From Arthrobacter echini (GTDB taxonomy: Bacteria > Actinomycetota > Actinomycetes > Actinomycetales > Micrococcaceae), in assembly GCF_004803505.1 (NCBI RefSeq), contig NZ_SSWH01000003.1:1-64000 (forward strand): DNA of 64,000 nt, written 5' to 3'. Under the pieces are notes generated by a model. It was not told the origin of the DNA and searched no databases. It saw nothing but the letters and a program-made list of their open reading frames with translations. How positions within the stretch are numbered: position 1 is the first letter of the stretch; every line of letters begins with the position of its first letter. Shown here piece after piece: positions 11,188 to 20,025 of the stretch. The translations under genes and the position numbers were made by a program.

Positions 11188-12120
11188 ATGAACGGCTCAT
11201 CCGGAACGATCGCACTCACGCTGGTTCTCGTCGTCCTCATCATCTTCGTTCTGGTCGTCCTGGTGAAGGCGGTGCGGATCATCCCGCAGGCCCGCGCGGG
11301 CGTGGTGGAGCGGCTCGGCAAATATCAGCGAACGCTGAATCCGGGACTGACCATCCTGATCCCGTTCGTGGACAGACTGCTCCCGATCCTCGACCTGCGT
11401 GAGCAGGTGGTGTCCTTCCCTCCACAGCCGGTCATCACGGAGGACAACCTCGTGGTCTCCATCGACACCGTGGTCTACTTCCAGGTCACCGATGCCCGCG
11501 CCGCCACCTATGAGATCGCCAACTACATCCAGGCCGTCGAGCAATTGACCACCACGACCCTCAGGAACGTGGTCGGCGGCCTCAACCTCGAGCAGGCGCT
11601 GACCTCGCGTGACCAGATCAACGGCCAACTGCGCGGTGTCCTCGACGACGCCACCGGTCGCTGGGGTATCCGGGTGGGCCGTGTGGAACTCAAGGCCATC
11701 GACCCGCCGCTGTCCATCCAGGACTCGATGGAGAAGCAGATGCGGGCCGAGCGCGACCGCCGCGCGGCGATCCTCACGGCCGAGGGCACGAAGCAATCGC
11801 AGATCCTCACGGCCGAGGGCCAGCGACAAGCGGCCATCCTCGCTGCCGAGGGTGATGCCAAGGCAGCGATCCTCCGCGCCGACGGTGAGGCCCAGGCGAT
11901 CCACAAGGTGTTCGATGCCATCCACAAGGGCAATCCGACGCAGAAGCTGCTGGCGTACCAGTACCTGCAGACCCTTCCGAAGCTCGCTGACGGATCGTCC
12001 AACAAGCTCTGGATCATCCCGAGTGAGGTCGGCGAGGCGCTGAAGGGCATCGGTGACGTGCTCGGCACCACGACCCCCGACTCCCCCGCTGATGGTCCTG
12101 AGCTCACCACGCAGAGCTAG
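11188..12120 (+). CDS. SPFH/Band 7 (stomatin-like, QmcA-type) protein
   Basis: A 310-aa membrane-anchored scaffold protein. One N-terminal transmembrane helix (about 8-28) precedes the SPFH domain (VRIIPQARAGVVERLGKY onward). A coiled, Ala/Glu-rich region around 190-240 shows the imperfect repeat motif ILTAEG/ILAAEG typical of the flotillin-like assembly segment. A good Shine-Dalgarno (AAGGGG) precedes the ATG. It follows nfeD on the same strand. A role in membrane organisation is known for the family; the specific partner here is inferred from context. Confidence 0.9.
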   Translation: MNGSSGTIALTLVLVVLIIFVLVVLVKAVRIIPQARAGVVERLGKYQRTLNPGLTILIPFVDRLLPILDLREQVVSFPPQPVITEDNLVVSIDTVVYFQVTDARAATYEIANYIQAVEQLTTTTLRNVVGGLNLEQALTSRDQINGQLRGVLDDATGRWGIRVGRVELKAIDPPLSIQDSMEKQMRAERDRRAAILTAEGTKQSQILTAEGQRQAAILAAEGDAKAAILRADGEAQAIHKVFDAIHKGNPTQKLLAYQYLQTLPKLADGSSNKLWIIPSEVGEALKGIGDVLGTTTPDSPADGPELTTQS

Positions 12121-12131
12121 CTGCATGCGGA

Positions 12132-12158
12132 GGCCGTCGGCGCCCAGCGGCGACGGCC
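12132..12158 (+). terminator. Hairpin after the SPFH gene
   Basis: GGCCGTCG (12132-12139) pairs with CGACGGCC (12151-12158) across an 11-nt loop, 12 bp after the stop codon. There is no T-tract, so termination is possible but weakly supported. Confidence 0.35.
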
Positions 12159-12166
12159 ACCGCCTG

Positions 12167-12172
12167 TAGACT
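12167..12172 (+). promoter_or_regulatory. Candidate -10 box of rbpA
   Basis: TAGACT lies about 95 bp before the rbpA start, implying a 5' leader of roughly 85-90 nt, in contrast to the leaderless genes nearby. Confidence 0.45.
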
Positions 12173-12266
12173 TGAGTGTTTGTGCCTGCGCCGGACCCGA
12201 CCGGAACATTCTCCGTCGCTCCGAGGTTATGCAGGTGAAGCGTACATCGGTGACTAGGAGAGAATC

Positions 12267-12614
12267 ATGAGCGATCGCAGCCTGCGCGGCATGCGCCTCG
12301 GAGCGCAGTCCATGGAAACGGAATCCGGGGTCGAACCGGCTCCTCGCCAGCGCGTCGAATACCGGTGCGAGGACGGGGAAAGTGTCTTCGTGACCTTCTC
12401 CTCGGAGGCCGAGATCCCGGCGACCTGGGTCTCGAAGACCGGCAAGGAAGCTCTTCTCGTCGACGGCGAGAAGCCCGACACCTCCAATGACAAGCCCGTG
12501 CGCACGCACTGGGACATGCTGCTGGAGCGCCGCTCCATGGACGAGCTCGAGCAGATCCTGCAGGATCGGCTGACCATCCTCCGCGAACGTCGCGGGGAGC
12601 GTACGTCGGCATAA
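12267..12614 (+). CDS. rbpA: RNA polymerase-binding protein RbpA
   Basis: Actinobacterial transcription factor of 115 aa that binds group 1/2 sigma factors and RNA polymerase and stabilises the open complex. The sequence shows the basic N-terminal tail (MSDRSLRGMRLG), the core zinc-ribbon-like region (VEYRCEDGESVFVTFSSEAEIP) and the C-terminal sigma-interacting helices containing THWDMLLERRS. Only one of the core cysteines is obvious, so the metal site may be absent, as in some relatives. A good Shine-Dalgarno (AGGAGAG) precedes the ATG. A strong bidirectional terminator follows. Confidence 0.95.
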   Translation: MSDRSLRGMRLGAQSMETESGVEPAPRQRVEYRCEDGESVFVTFSSEAEIPATWVSKTGKEALLVDGEKPDTSNDKPVRTHWDMLLERRSMDELEQILQDRLTILRERRGERTSA

Positions 12615-12630
12615 CCACTCGGGTAATACC

Positions 12631-12668
12631 GAACAGGAGGCGTTCGCTGCGGCGGATGCCTCCTGTTC
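12631..12668. terminator. Bidirectional terminator between rbpA and the GT2 gene
   Basis: GAACAGGAGGC (12631-12641) and GCCTCCTGTTC (12658-12668) form a perfect 11-bp stem with a 16-nt loop, between convergent genes and followed by a short T-containing run. Confidence 0.7.
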
Positions 12669-12700
12669 TGCTTTCGGGCCAGACCTCCGAGGCCAGGTCT

Positions 12701-13441
12701 TCAGGACCAGGGCAGGCGTCCGTCACCTGAGAGCTTCCGCCAGCGAGCCGCCAGGCCCCACCGCGTGACGTTGACCATCGCTTCGACGACGATGCTCCCG
12801 CTCATCTTCGAGACGCCGAATCCACGCTCCACGAAGGTGATGGGGACCTCGACGATCCGCAGACCCGATCGGGCCACCCGGAAGGTCATGTCGACCTGGA
12901 AGCCGTAACCCACCGATTCGACGGCCGACAGCTCCAGGGCCTCCAGGGTGGACCGGCGGAAGACCCGGAACCCTGCAGTGACGTCCCGCACCGGCAGGCC
13001 GAGCATGAGCCTGGAATAGCCGCTGCCGGCCCGGGACAGCAGGGTGCGGTGCAGGGACCAGTTCTGCACGCTGCCACCGGTGACCCAGCGGCTCCCGATG
13101 ACCAGGTCCGCACCCTCCACGGCCTCCAGGAGGCGCGGCAGTTGCTCGGGCCCGTGCGATCCGTCGGCGTCCATCTCCACGAGCAGGTCGTAATCACGCT
13201 CGAGTGCCCAGCGGAAACCGGCGATGTAGGCCGCACCGAGCCCCTCCTTGCCGGTACGGTGCAGAACATGCACCCGTGGGTCGGACGCAGCGGACCGATC
13301 CGCGAGATCACCGGTGCCGTCGGGGCTGTTGTCGTCGACGATCAGGACGTCGGAGGAGGGTACCGCGGCACGAAGACGCGCAAGGGTGAGCGGGAGCGAC
13401 TCGATCTCGTTGTAGGTGGGCATGATCGTGACGACTCGCAC
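12701..13441 (-). CDS. Polyprenol monophosphomannose synthase-like glycosyltransferase (GT2)
   Basis: A 246-aa GT2 enzyme resembling dolichol/polyprenol-phosphate mannose synthases (Ppm1 catalytic domain), which transfer mannose from GDP-mannose to polyprenyl phosphate for cell-envelope mannosylation. Visible motifs are IMPTYNEIESL, VDDNSPDGTGD and the metal-binding EMDADGSH. There is no C-terminal membrane domain. In mycobacteria this domain may be fused to or next to apolipoprotein N-acyltransferase; no such gene is adjacent here. The GTG at 13441 was chosen because GAAAGG lies upstream and the family N-terminus (MRVVTIMPTYNE) begins there. Confidence 0.85.
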   Translation of the reverse strand: MRVVTIMPTYNEIESLPLTLARLRAAVPSSDVLIVDDNSPDGTGDLADRSAASDPRVHVLHRTGKEGLGAAYIAGFRWALERDYDLLVEMDADGSHGPEQLPRLLEAVEGADLVIGSRWVTGGSVQNWSLHRTLLSRAGSGYSRLMLGLPVRDVTAGFRVFRRSTLEALELSAVESVGYGFQVDMTFRVARSGLRIVEVPITFVERGFGVSKMSGSIVVEAMVNVTRWGLAARWRKLSGDGRLPWS

Positions 13442-13508
13442 GCGGGTGGGCCTTTCGGGTGGGACGCTCCGTACTCGGGAACTGCTCCGGACGAGGAGCC
13501 AGTCTGCA

Positions 13509-13514
13509 AGTATA
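13509..13514 (-). promoter_or_regulatory. Candidate -10 box of the GT2 gene
   Basis: TATACT on the minus strand, about 68 bp upstream of the GTG start. It is the best -10 match in this interval; no clear -35 partner was found. Confidence 0.4.
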
Positions 13515-13713
13515 GGCGACCGCGGATCCGCCCGACCGGCCGGTCGTCGCCCGGCCCGACGGTGCGACACGAAGGCAGGCCCTCTCATCCTCGTACCGAC
13601 GCCCGCAGCTGTACCGGCGCCGTTTTCTACTGATGAGTGGACCTGCCCGCGTGCCTGCCGACTTCACGTGATCGGGCAATACGCGCCATGGTTGAGGCCG
13701 ATGCACTGCGCTT

Positions 13714-13914
13714 GTGAAGACCGGCCAGGTTATCCCCACCGAGGGGCTCTACCAACCCGTAGGGCAAGAGTTTACGTGCCTGGGAGAGCGTGTCAATGAG
13801 CCTCTGACCTGCTCGTTCTTCCTTCGGTGCAGGTCAGGCGGGGGTCGGACCGCCGAAGAATCATGCCCCACCGATCCTGTGCCCTATCGACCGTCGAAGC
13901 CTTCGGCACTGTAG
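13714..13914 (+). CDS. Possible small protein with a GQxxPxxGxY start
   Basis: A 66-aa frame beginning at GTG with KTGQVIPTEGLYQPVG. The pattern G-Q-x-x-P-x-x-G-x-Y resembles the opening of small YjzC-like proteins. The rest is compositionally unremarkable and its last 31 bp overlap the convergent amidohydrolase. No convincing Shine-Dalgarno is seen. It is the only gene candidate in the 442-bp space between the GT2 and amidohydrolase genes; the tail may be truncated or out of frame. Confidence 0.3.
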   Translation: MKTGQVIPTEGLYQPVGQEFTCLGERVNEPLTCSFFLRCRSGGGRTAEESCPTDPVPYRPSKPSAL

Positions 13915-15524
13915 AGGCGGCGGCCCTCGTGCACGGTCTGCAGACACACCGGAAGGTTCCCGGTGTCGAGGGCCGGCAGCAGTGGGGTCCCGGCGCGGGG
14001 GTCCGTGCTCCAGGACTGTACGCGCGCGTCCGGAGTCTGCACCATCAGTTCCTCCACCTCCCAGACGGCGAACGAGGCCGGCGTACCGGGAGCCAGTTGT
14101 CCGAGCATCGGACTGCGCCCGGCGAGTCTCCAGCCGGCGCGGGTGTGCGCGATGAACGCTGCCCGCGCGGAGATCCTCTCCAGGGTGTTGCTGTGCTGCA
14201 GACACGCACGCACCGATGCCCACGGGTCCAGCGGCGTCACGGGGCTGTCGGAACCCAGCGCAAGCAGAGCACCCCGGGCCAGCAGGGAGGCGAAGCGATT
14301 CATGCCCGGCCTCCTGCCGCCCAGTCGCTGGTCGTAGAGGCCCCCGCCCGCTCCCCAGAGCGCGTCGAACACGGGCTGACCACTCACGGCGACCCCGAAG
14401 TGCACGAGTGCCTCGACGGCCGCGTCATCGGCCAGTTCGACGTGTTCCAGACGGTGGCGGGAGCGCCGTACCGCCTCCACGCCCGTCACGCGTGCCGTTG
14501 CCTCCAGGGCACGCAGGACGACGTCGAGACCCGCATCGCCGATCACATGGAAGCCCGCCTGCACACTCTCCGCGGTGGCCGCCAGAAGATGGGCTGTGAC
14601 GTCGTCCTCGCCCAGGTAGAGCGTCCCACGGTTCCCCGGGTCGTCGCTGTAGTCCTCCCGCAGTGCCGCCGTTCGCGAGCCGATCGACCCGTCCACGTTC
14701 AGATCCCCGGCGAGACCGGCGAGTCGGCCGTCGAAGCCGAGCATCAGCTCCCTGACCTCCTCCGGGGACGACGTCAGCTGGGCCCAGTACGGGATGACCT
14801 CGGGCAGCGGGAGATCGTGTCCCGGACCGTCGATGGAGAGCAGTGTCCGGAGATCGTCCGACGGGGCGATGTGCGCAGCAGCCATCTCCGTGACCGCGAT
14901 ATAGCCCCTGGATGCGGCATGCAGCAGGGCTGCCTGCTGGTAGCTGCGACGCTGGCCGTCGGACAGGCGCCGCGTGGCCTTCCGTGCTGCCTCATGGGCG
15001 CCACGGACGACGAAGCCGTCGCTCCATCCGTCGACACCCGCCAGTTCGAGTCCTGCCGCGAGAGTGCCGGAGACGACGGCCGAGTGGATATCCGCCCGCA
15101 CGAGGTAGACGAGCGCACCGCGGCCGGCACGGTCGAGTTCGGCCGCCGTGGGCACGCGTTTTTCGGGCCACCCCGATTCGTCCCAGCCGAAGCCGAGAAT
15201 GGTCGAGGCCCCGGCCTGCGCCGCCGTCGATACCGCCGTGAGCAGTTCGCCGAGAGACCTGCAGGCGGAGAGGTCGATGGAGCCGAGGGCGATCCCGGTC
15301 TCCGTGGTGTGGGTGTGCGCGTCGACGAAGCCCGGGGTGATCAGCGCTCCGTCCAGGTCGATCGTGAGCACGTCCGGTCCGGCGAGATTCGCCGCGGCGT
15401 GCTCGGACCCGACCCACGCTACGGTCGCCCCGTCCACGAGCATGGCGGTGGCGAAGGGGTCAGCCGGACTGTAGACCGAGCCGTTGCGATAGAGGATCGG
15501 TCTCGGGCGCTCGTGGTGTGACAT
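13884..15524 (-). CDS. Amidohydrolase family 3 protein (YtcJ-like)
   Basis: Metal-dependent hydrolase of 546 aa with the YtcJ-type architecture. The metal HxH is in GFVDAHTHTTETG. A long central TIM-barrel insert contains FGWDESGWPE, and VIGDAGLDVVLRAL and HRLEHVELADD supply the later metal/catalytic positions. The C-terminus rejoins the composite beta-sandwich. Substrates of this group are poorly defined (N-acyl amides, formamides), so none is assigned. The ATG at 15524 is chosen over the upstream frame because conserved-looking sequence starts there. It lies 44 bp downstream of helY on the same strand. Confidence 0.8.
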   Translation of the reverse strand: MSHHERPRPILYRNGSVYSPADPFATAMLVDGATVAWVGSEHAAANLAGPDVLTIDLDGALITPGFVDAHTHTTETGIALGSIDLSACRSLGELLTAVSTAAQAGASTILGFGWDESGWPEKRVPTAAELDRAGRGALVYLVRADIHSAVVSGTLAAGLELAGVDGWSDGFVVRGAHEAARKATRRLSDGQRRSYQQAALLHAASRGYIAVTEMAAAHIAPSDDLRTLLSIDGPGHDLPLPEVIPYWAQLTSSPEEVRELMLGFDGRLAGLAGDLNVDGSIGSRTAALREDYSDDPGNRGTLYLGEDDVTAHLLAATAESVQAGFHVIGDAGLDVVLRALEATARVTGVEAVRRSRHRLEHVELADDAAVEALVHFGVAVSGQPVFDALWGAGGGLYDQRLGGRRPGMNRFASLLARGALLALGSDSPVTPLDPWASVRACLQHSNTLERISARAAFIAHTRAGWRLAGRSPMLGQLAPGTPASFAVWEVEELMVQTPDARVQSWSTDPRAGTPLLPALDTGNLPVCLQTVHEGRRLYSAEGFDGR

Positions 15525-15568
15525 GTCGGGGTGGGCAGACTTCCTGTGGATGATGCGTGCTGCAGCAG

Positions 15569-18391
15569 CTACGCGCTGATGTTCGAGTATGCCACCACGC
15601 CGCGACGAACCAGCCGGATGGCACGCGTGCACGTCTGCTGGAGGTTGCCCGGCAGATCCGGCACCTTCGCCAACTGGTCGAGGAGATCGATCACCTGTTT
15701 GGACCAGCGCACGAAATCACCGGCGGCGAGTTCCGTGCCGCTCAGCGTAGCCTGCAGCGAGCGTCCCTGCGCCCACTTGAACATGGGCCACACGAGTGAG
15801 AGCTCCGGCTCCCCCGTGATCGGGAGGCGGTATTGTTCCTCGACGTCGTTGAGCTCGGACCACTGGCGGATGATCGTCTCGACGGAGGTCTCCAGCACCG
15901 CACTGGGCATCACCGGACGCATCCCGCGTTCCTCCCGCTTGGCCTGGTAGACGAGCACCGTCATGACCGCCGCCAGTTCTGCGGCGTTCAGGCTGCCGAA
16001 TGCCCCCTCCTCGATACTCAGGGCGATCAGCAGGTCCTTCTCACCGTAGATGCGGCGAAGCTTCTGCCCCGCGTCGCTGACGACGACGCCGTCGTCGGTT
16101 CCCCGGAGGTACCCGTAGTGGGTGAGTACCTCCGAGACCCGGTCGAAGGTCTTGGCGATCGTGTTGGTGCGGCCCCTGATCTGCCCCGCGAGCCTGTCGG
16201 TCTCGCGGCGCAGCTTCCACCAGCGCTCGGCCCAGCGGGCGTGCTGCTCGCGATCGCTGCAGCCATGGCAGGGGTGTGCCCGCACACGGCGGCGCAGCTC
16301 GGTGATGACCCGTTCCTCCGCGGCCGCGGACGCCGAGTAGCCCGCGGCGATGCGGTCCGCACCGGCTCGTGGTGGTCGCCTGTCCTGCAGGGCATTGCGC
16401 AGCGACGACGTCAGGTCGCGACGGTCCTTGGGGCTGCGGGCGCTGAAGCTCTTGGGGATCCGGATACGTGAGAGCACCTCGACCGGCCCGTCGAGATCCT
16501 GGGCGCCGACCCTGCGGATCTGCGTCTCGAGCGTCAGGACGGTCGGCCGCGGTTCCCGCGCGGAGTCGCTGTCCAGGACGACGGCGTACCCCTGGCTGCG
16601 CCCGCCCGGGACATCGATGACATCGCCCGGACGCAGCGACTCCAGCGATGACTCCGCCGCGGACCGCAGGGTGCGCGATCTGTCCCGTGACGCTCTGGAC
16701 TCCACGTCGGACAACTCGCGTCGCAGCTTCGAGTACTCCTGGAAGTCACCCAGGTGACAGGTCATGGCCTTCTCGTATCCCTTGAGGGATTCCTCGCGGC
16801 TGCGCACCTGCTTCGCGAGGTCGACCACCGAGCGGTCCGCCTGGAACTGGGCGAAGGAGGTCTCGAGGATCTCCCGGGAGCGCGACCGGCCGAACTGCGC
16901 GACGAGATTGATGCTCATGTTGTAGGTGGGGCGGAAGCTGGAGTTCAGCGGATAGGTGCGCCGCGAGGCGAGCCCGGCCACCGCGCCCGGATCGGTACCC
17001 GGCTGCCAGAGCACCACAGCGTGGCCCTCGACATCGATCCCCCGCCGTCCTGCCCGGCCCGTGAGCTGGGTGTACTCACCGGCGGTCACGTCGACGTGGG
17101 CCTCGCCGTTGAACTTGTCGAGCTTCTCGAGGACCACGGTGCGCGCGGGCATGTTCACGCCGAGGGCAAGGGTCTCGGTGGCGAAGACCGCCTTGACCAG
17201 GCCTGCGGCGAAGAGCCGCTCCACCACTTCCTTGAAGGTCGGGAGCATTCCCGCGTGGTGGGCCGTGAACCCGCGGATCAGACCCTCGCGCCAGGTCCAG
17301 AATCCGAGGATCTCCAGATCCTCACGTGGGATGTCCACTGTTGCCGCATCGACCGTCTCGCTGATGCGGTCCTGTTCGTCCTCCGTCGTGAGCCACAGTC
17401 CTGCGTGCAGGCACTGCGTGACGGCCGCCTCGCACCCCGCGCGGGAGAAGATGAAGGTGATGGCCGGCAGCAGGTCGGCCCGGTCCAGCGCGCTGATCAC
17501 CTGCGGTCTGGTGGCACGGCGCACCATGGTCGTCGGAGTTCCGCCCTGACGAGAGTTGCGTGACTTGCCACGTCGCCCGCTCGCACCCCCACCGGCACGC
17601 TGATTCAGCCTGGTCTCGTTGCTCGCGAGATCGAGCAGATCCGGGTTCACCTCGTACTGGTCGCGCGCTCCGGTCACCGCTCCGGCCGGTGCCGCCTCGT
17701 CGAAGGCGATGTCCCCTGCGAACAGGTCGATCAGATTCTGACCCACCATGACGTGCTGCCACAGGGGCACGGGCCGGTGCTCGGACACCACCACGTCCGT
17801 ACGGCCGCGGACGGTGTCGAGCCAGGCACCGAACTCCTCGGCGTTCGAGACCGTCGCGCTGAGCGACACCACGGTCACCTCGGCGGGCAGATGGATGATC
17901 ACTTCCTCCCACACCGCGCCACGGAAGCGGTCTGCCAGGTAGTGGACCTCGTCCATGATCACGTAGCCGAGGTGGTCCAGTACGTCGGAGTTCGCGTACA
18001 GCATGTTGCGAAGCACCTCCGTGGTCATCACGATCACGTCCGCGTCGGGGTTGATGCTGGTGTCACCGGTGAGCAGTCCCACGCGATCGCTTCCGTGGAC
18101 GGAGGCGAGTTCGGCGTACTTCTGGTTGCTCAGGGCCTTGATGGGCGTAGTGTAGAAGGCCTTGAGTCCGCGCTGCAGCGCGAGGTAGACGGCGAATTCC
18201 CCGACCACGGTCTTGCCTGCACCGGTGGGAGCGGCAACCAGCACGCCATGTCCGCTCTCGACGGCGGCGCACGCGTCAAGTTGGAAGGGGTCGAGTTCGA
18301 AGGCGAGCGTCTGCTCGAACCGGGACAACTGGGTCCGCGAATGCTCCGAGCGGGCCTTGGCTGCTGCGTATCGTTCAGCTGGACTACTCAT
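15569..18391 (-). CDS. helY: Ski2-like DEAD/DEAH-box RNA helicase HelY
   Basis: Superfamily 2 helicase of 940 aa. Visible motifs are the Walker A APTGAGKT, TTPIKALSNQK (Ia), LTGDTSINP, the DExH box MDEVHYL, SLSATVSN (III), the regulatory AHHAGMLP and QLTGRAGRRGID (VI). The C-terminal third matches the rRNA-processing arch/DSHCT region of Ski2/Mtr4-like proteins. A basic linker (GGASGRRGKSRNSRQGG) sits between the RecA domains. Its probable role is RNA unwinding or decay. The gene next to tatC is typical for actinobacteria. It has a leaderless promoter. Confidence 0.92.
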   Translation of the reverse strand: MSSPAERYAAAKARSEHSRTQLSRFEQTLAFELDPFQLDACAAVESGHGVLVAAPTGAGKTVVGEFAVYLALQRGLKAFYTTPIKALSNQKYAELASVHGSDRVGLLTGDTSINPDADVIVMTTEVLRNMLYANSDVLDHLGYVIMDEVHYLADRFRGAVWEEVIIHLPAEVTVVSLSATVSNAEEFGAWLDTVRGRTDVVVSEHRPVPLWQHVMVGQNLIDLFAGDIAFDEAAPAGAVTGARDQYEVNPDLLDLASNETRLNQRAGGGASGRRGKSRNSRQGGTPTTMVRRATRPQVISALDRADLLPAITFIFSRAGCEAAVTQCLHAGLWLTTEDEQDRISETVDAATVDIPREDLEILGFWTWREGLIRGFTAHHAGMLPTFKEVVERLFAAGLVKAVFATETLALGVNMPARTVVLEKLDKFNGEAHVDVTAGEYTQLTGRAGRRGIDVEGHAVVLWQPGTDPGAVAGLASRRTYPLNSSFRPTYNMSINLVAQFGRSRSREILETSFAQFQADRSVVDLAKQVRSREESLKGYEKAMTCHLGDFQEYSKLRRELSDVESRASRDRSRTLRSAAESSLESLRPGDVIDVPGGRSQGYAVVLDSDSAREPRPTVLTLETQIRRVGAQDLDGPVEVLSRIRIPKSFSARSPKDRRDLTSSLRNALQDRRPPRAGADRIAAGYSASAAAEERVITELRRRVRAHPCHGCSDREQHARWAERWWKLRRETDRLAGQIRGRTNTIAKTFDRVSEVLTHYGYLRGTDDGVVVSDAGQKLRRIYGEKDLLIALSIEEGAFGSLNAAELAAVMTVLVYQAKREERGMRPVMPSAVLETSVETIIRQWSELNDVEEQYRLPITGEPELSLVWPMFKWAQGRSLQATLSGTELAAGDFVRWSKQVIDLLDQLAKVPDLPGNLQQTCTRAIRLVRRGVVAYSNISA

Positions 18392-18403
18392 CCGTCCAGC
18401 CTA
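18392..18403 (-). promoter_or_regulatory. Leaderless promoter of helY
   Basis: TAGGCT on the minus strand (18403-18398), then 6 nt, then the helY ATG at 18391. No ribosome binding site precedes the start. Confidence 0.6.
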
Positions 18404-18446
18404 AGCGTTCACGAACCACCCGGTGCTCCAGCCCCTGTCCGTCGTC

Positions 18447-19286
18447 CTAAAGTTCCCCCAGGGGCGAGGCGGTGTCAGCGCCGGCCTCGACGGCGGCCTC
18501 GCGGGAGGCGATGCGACGGGCGCGGCGCCTGTCGTTGAGCAGGCACAGCCCGATGGCGACGAAGAACAGGAGCAGCAGGGGCACTGCCAGGTAGAACATG
18601 CTCAGTGCATCGCCGCCCGGCGCCGCCATGGCCGCGAAGAGGCACACGAGGAACACCGTGATCCGCCATGCCTTGAGAATCTGCCGTCCCGAGACGAGCC
18701 CGACCATGTTCAGCCCGACGAGCACCACCGGCAGCAGGAACGCTATGCCGAAAGCCAGCATGAGCCGGAGCACGAAGGTGAAGTACACGGAGACGCTGAT
18801 GAGGTTGGAGAAATCATCCGGCGTGAACTCGGTGAGCACTCGTACGGCGTTGGGCAGGATCAGCCACGCCAGGCCGATACCGGCCAGGAACAGCGGCACG
18901 GCGACCGCGATGAAAGCCAGGGCGGTGCGCCGTTCCTTGGTCCTGAGCCCGGGGGTGATGAAGGCCCAGATCTGGTAGAGCCAGATGGGTGAGGAGATCA
19001 CGACACCGAGGAACACGGAGATCTGGATGAGCAGATCGAACGGTGACGCCGCAGTGTCGAAGTTCAGGGACGCTGTTCGTCCCGCCTGAGCATCGATCTC
19101 GTTGATGGGCGAGGCCAGAGCCTGCTGGACCGGGTTGTAGAGGAAGAAACCGCCGACAGTGCCGAGGATGACCGCGATGGCCGAGACGAACAACCGGTTC
19201 CGCGCCTCGCGTAGATGCGCCTTGAGCGCCATCTTCCCCTCGGGATTGGCCTTCCTGCCGCGGGACCGGGATTTTGCAGGTGACAC
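18447..19286 (-). CDS. tatC: Sec-independent protein translocase TatC
   Basis: A 279-aa polytopic membrane protein, the receptor for twin-arginine signal peptides. The conserved N-terminal motif MALKAHLREARNRLF lies before the first helix, and six hydrophobic segments are visible. The family Glu region appears as FLGVVISSPIWLYQIWAFITPGL, followed by VLTEFTPDDFSNLISVSVYF. The C-terminal tail is basic then acidic. It follows tatA after 15 bp, so the two form an operon. A TatB gene is not seen here; in actinobacteria it often lies elsewhere. Confidence 0.95.
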   Translation of the reverse strand: MSPAKSRSRGRKANPEGKMALKAHLREARNRLFVSAIAVILGTVGGFFLYNPVQQALASPINEIDAQAGRTASLNFDTAASPFDLLIQISVFLGVVISSPIWLYQIWAFITPGLRTKERRTALAFIAVAVPLFLAGIGLAWLILPNAVRVLTEFTPDDFSNLISVSVYFTFVLRLMLAFGIAFLLPVVLVGLNMVGLVSGRQILKAWRITVFLVCLFAAMAAPGGDALSMFYLAVPLLLLFFVAIGLCLLNDRRRARRIASREAAVEAGADTASPLGEL

Positions 19287-19301
19287 GGAACGGGTCTCCG
19301 C

Positions 19302-19628
19302 CTACCTGTTCGTGTGCGACGAGCCGCTCTGCTGAGCCGGGCCCGCCTCGTCGTCGGTGCGGTGCGGCATACGCTGCGTGGAGCCGTGCCCGAGATCCTG
19401 ATGGGTCGGGGTGTAGGAGCCTGCGGCGGGATTGTTGACCACACGTCCCTCCACGGGCCCTGCTTCGGGCTCGTCCGTCGTGTTCTCGTCCTTCATCTGC
19501 TTCACTTCGGACTTGAAGATCCTCATGGACTGGCCCACACTCCGGGCGAGACCGGGAAGTTTCGGGGCGCCGAACAGGACGATCGCCAGGACGATGATGA
19601 TAACGATGTGCCAGCCTTCGAGCCTCAT
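19302..19628 (-). CDS. tatA: Sec-independent protein translocase TatA
   Basis: A 108-aa pore subunit of the twin-arginine system. One N-terminal membrane helix (HIVIIIVLAIVLF, about 6-18), the hinge FGAPKLPGLARSVGQS and an amphipathic helix are followed by a long acidic, low-complexity cytoplasmic tail. The ATG at 19628 starts immediately before the helix and has GAGAGGAA upstream. The tail is longer than in E. coli TatA, as is usual in actinobacteria. Operon with tatC. Confidence 0.93.
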   Translation of the reverse strand: MRLEGWHIVIIIVLAIVLFGAPKLPGLARSVGQSMRIFKSEVKQMKDENTTDEPEAGPVEGRVVNNPAAGSYTPTHQDLGHGSTQRMPHRTDDEAGPAQQSGSSHTNR

Positions 19629-19654
19629 GCCCAATTCCTCTCGTTGATGTCCCC

Positions 19655-19660
19655 AGTCTA
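19655..19660 (-). promoter_or_regulatory. Candidate -10 box of tatAC
   Basis: TAGACT on the minus strand, about 26 bp before tatA, giving a short leader that keeps the tatA Shine-Dalgarno. Confidence 0.5.
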
Positions 19661-19662
19661 GG

Positions 19663-20013
19663 CTACAGGTGGGGCATATCACGCAGCAGCTGCGGTTGGC
19701 GCCGCGTCACGCGTCGTTCCACTCGCCGACTGCGTCGATCAGCGGCGCGGCGCAGCGCAGCTGCATCCCTCGCCGCCCGGACCTCGTCCGGTGCCGAGAA
19801 CACTGCCGGGACGTCGAGACCGGGAACGCCTTCTGCGGACCGGGACGCCGTATCCTCCCTCGCGGGGACGAGCTGCATGCGGTCCATCGCGGCGCCGAAG
19901 TCGGTGATCGTCCTCGCACCGCTCCTGAAGACGCGGAATCCGACGACCACCAGGAAAATCGCCGCGGCGAGTACGAGCAGCGCCCACAGAACGATCCACA
20001 TCCACCAGAGCAT
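19663..20013 (-). CDS. Single-pass membrane protein of unknown function
   Basis: A 116-aa protein. A Trp-rich hydrophobic N-terminus (about 1-26) forms one membrane helix, followed by a cytoplasmic stretch very rich in Arg near the C-terminus (RRAADRRSRRVERRVTRRQ). It sits between pafBC (10 bp upstream) and tatA. The position suggests co-regulation with either, but nothing in the sequence gives a function. It has its own leaderless promoter. Confidence 0.7.
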   Translation of the reverse strand: MLWWMWIVLWALLVLAAAIFLVVVGFRVFRSGARTITDFGAAMDRMQLVPAREDTASRSAEGVPGLDVPAVFSAPDEVRAARDAAALRRAADRRSRRVERRVTRRQPQLLRDMPHL

Positions 20014-20025
20014 GAGCCCAGTCTA
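20014..20025 (-). promoter_or_regulatory. Leaderless promoter of the 116-aa membrane protein
   Basis: TAGACT on the minus strand (20025-20020), 6 nt, then the ATG at 20013. The box overlaps the last codons of pafBC. Confidence 0.55.

Noticed and set aside
13827-15521. 564-codon plus-strand open frame opposite the amidohydrolase
   Set aside because: Antisense shadow with no recognisable domains; the minus strand carries the metal-binding motifs.
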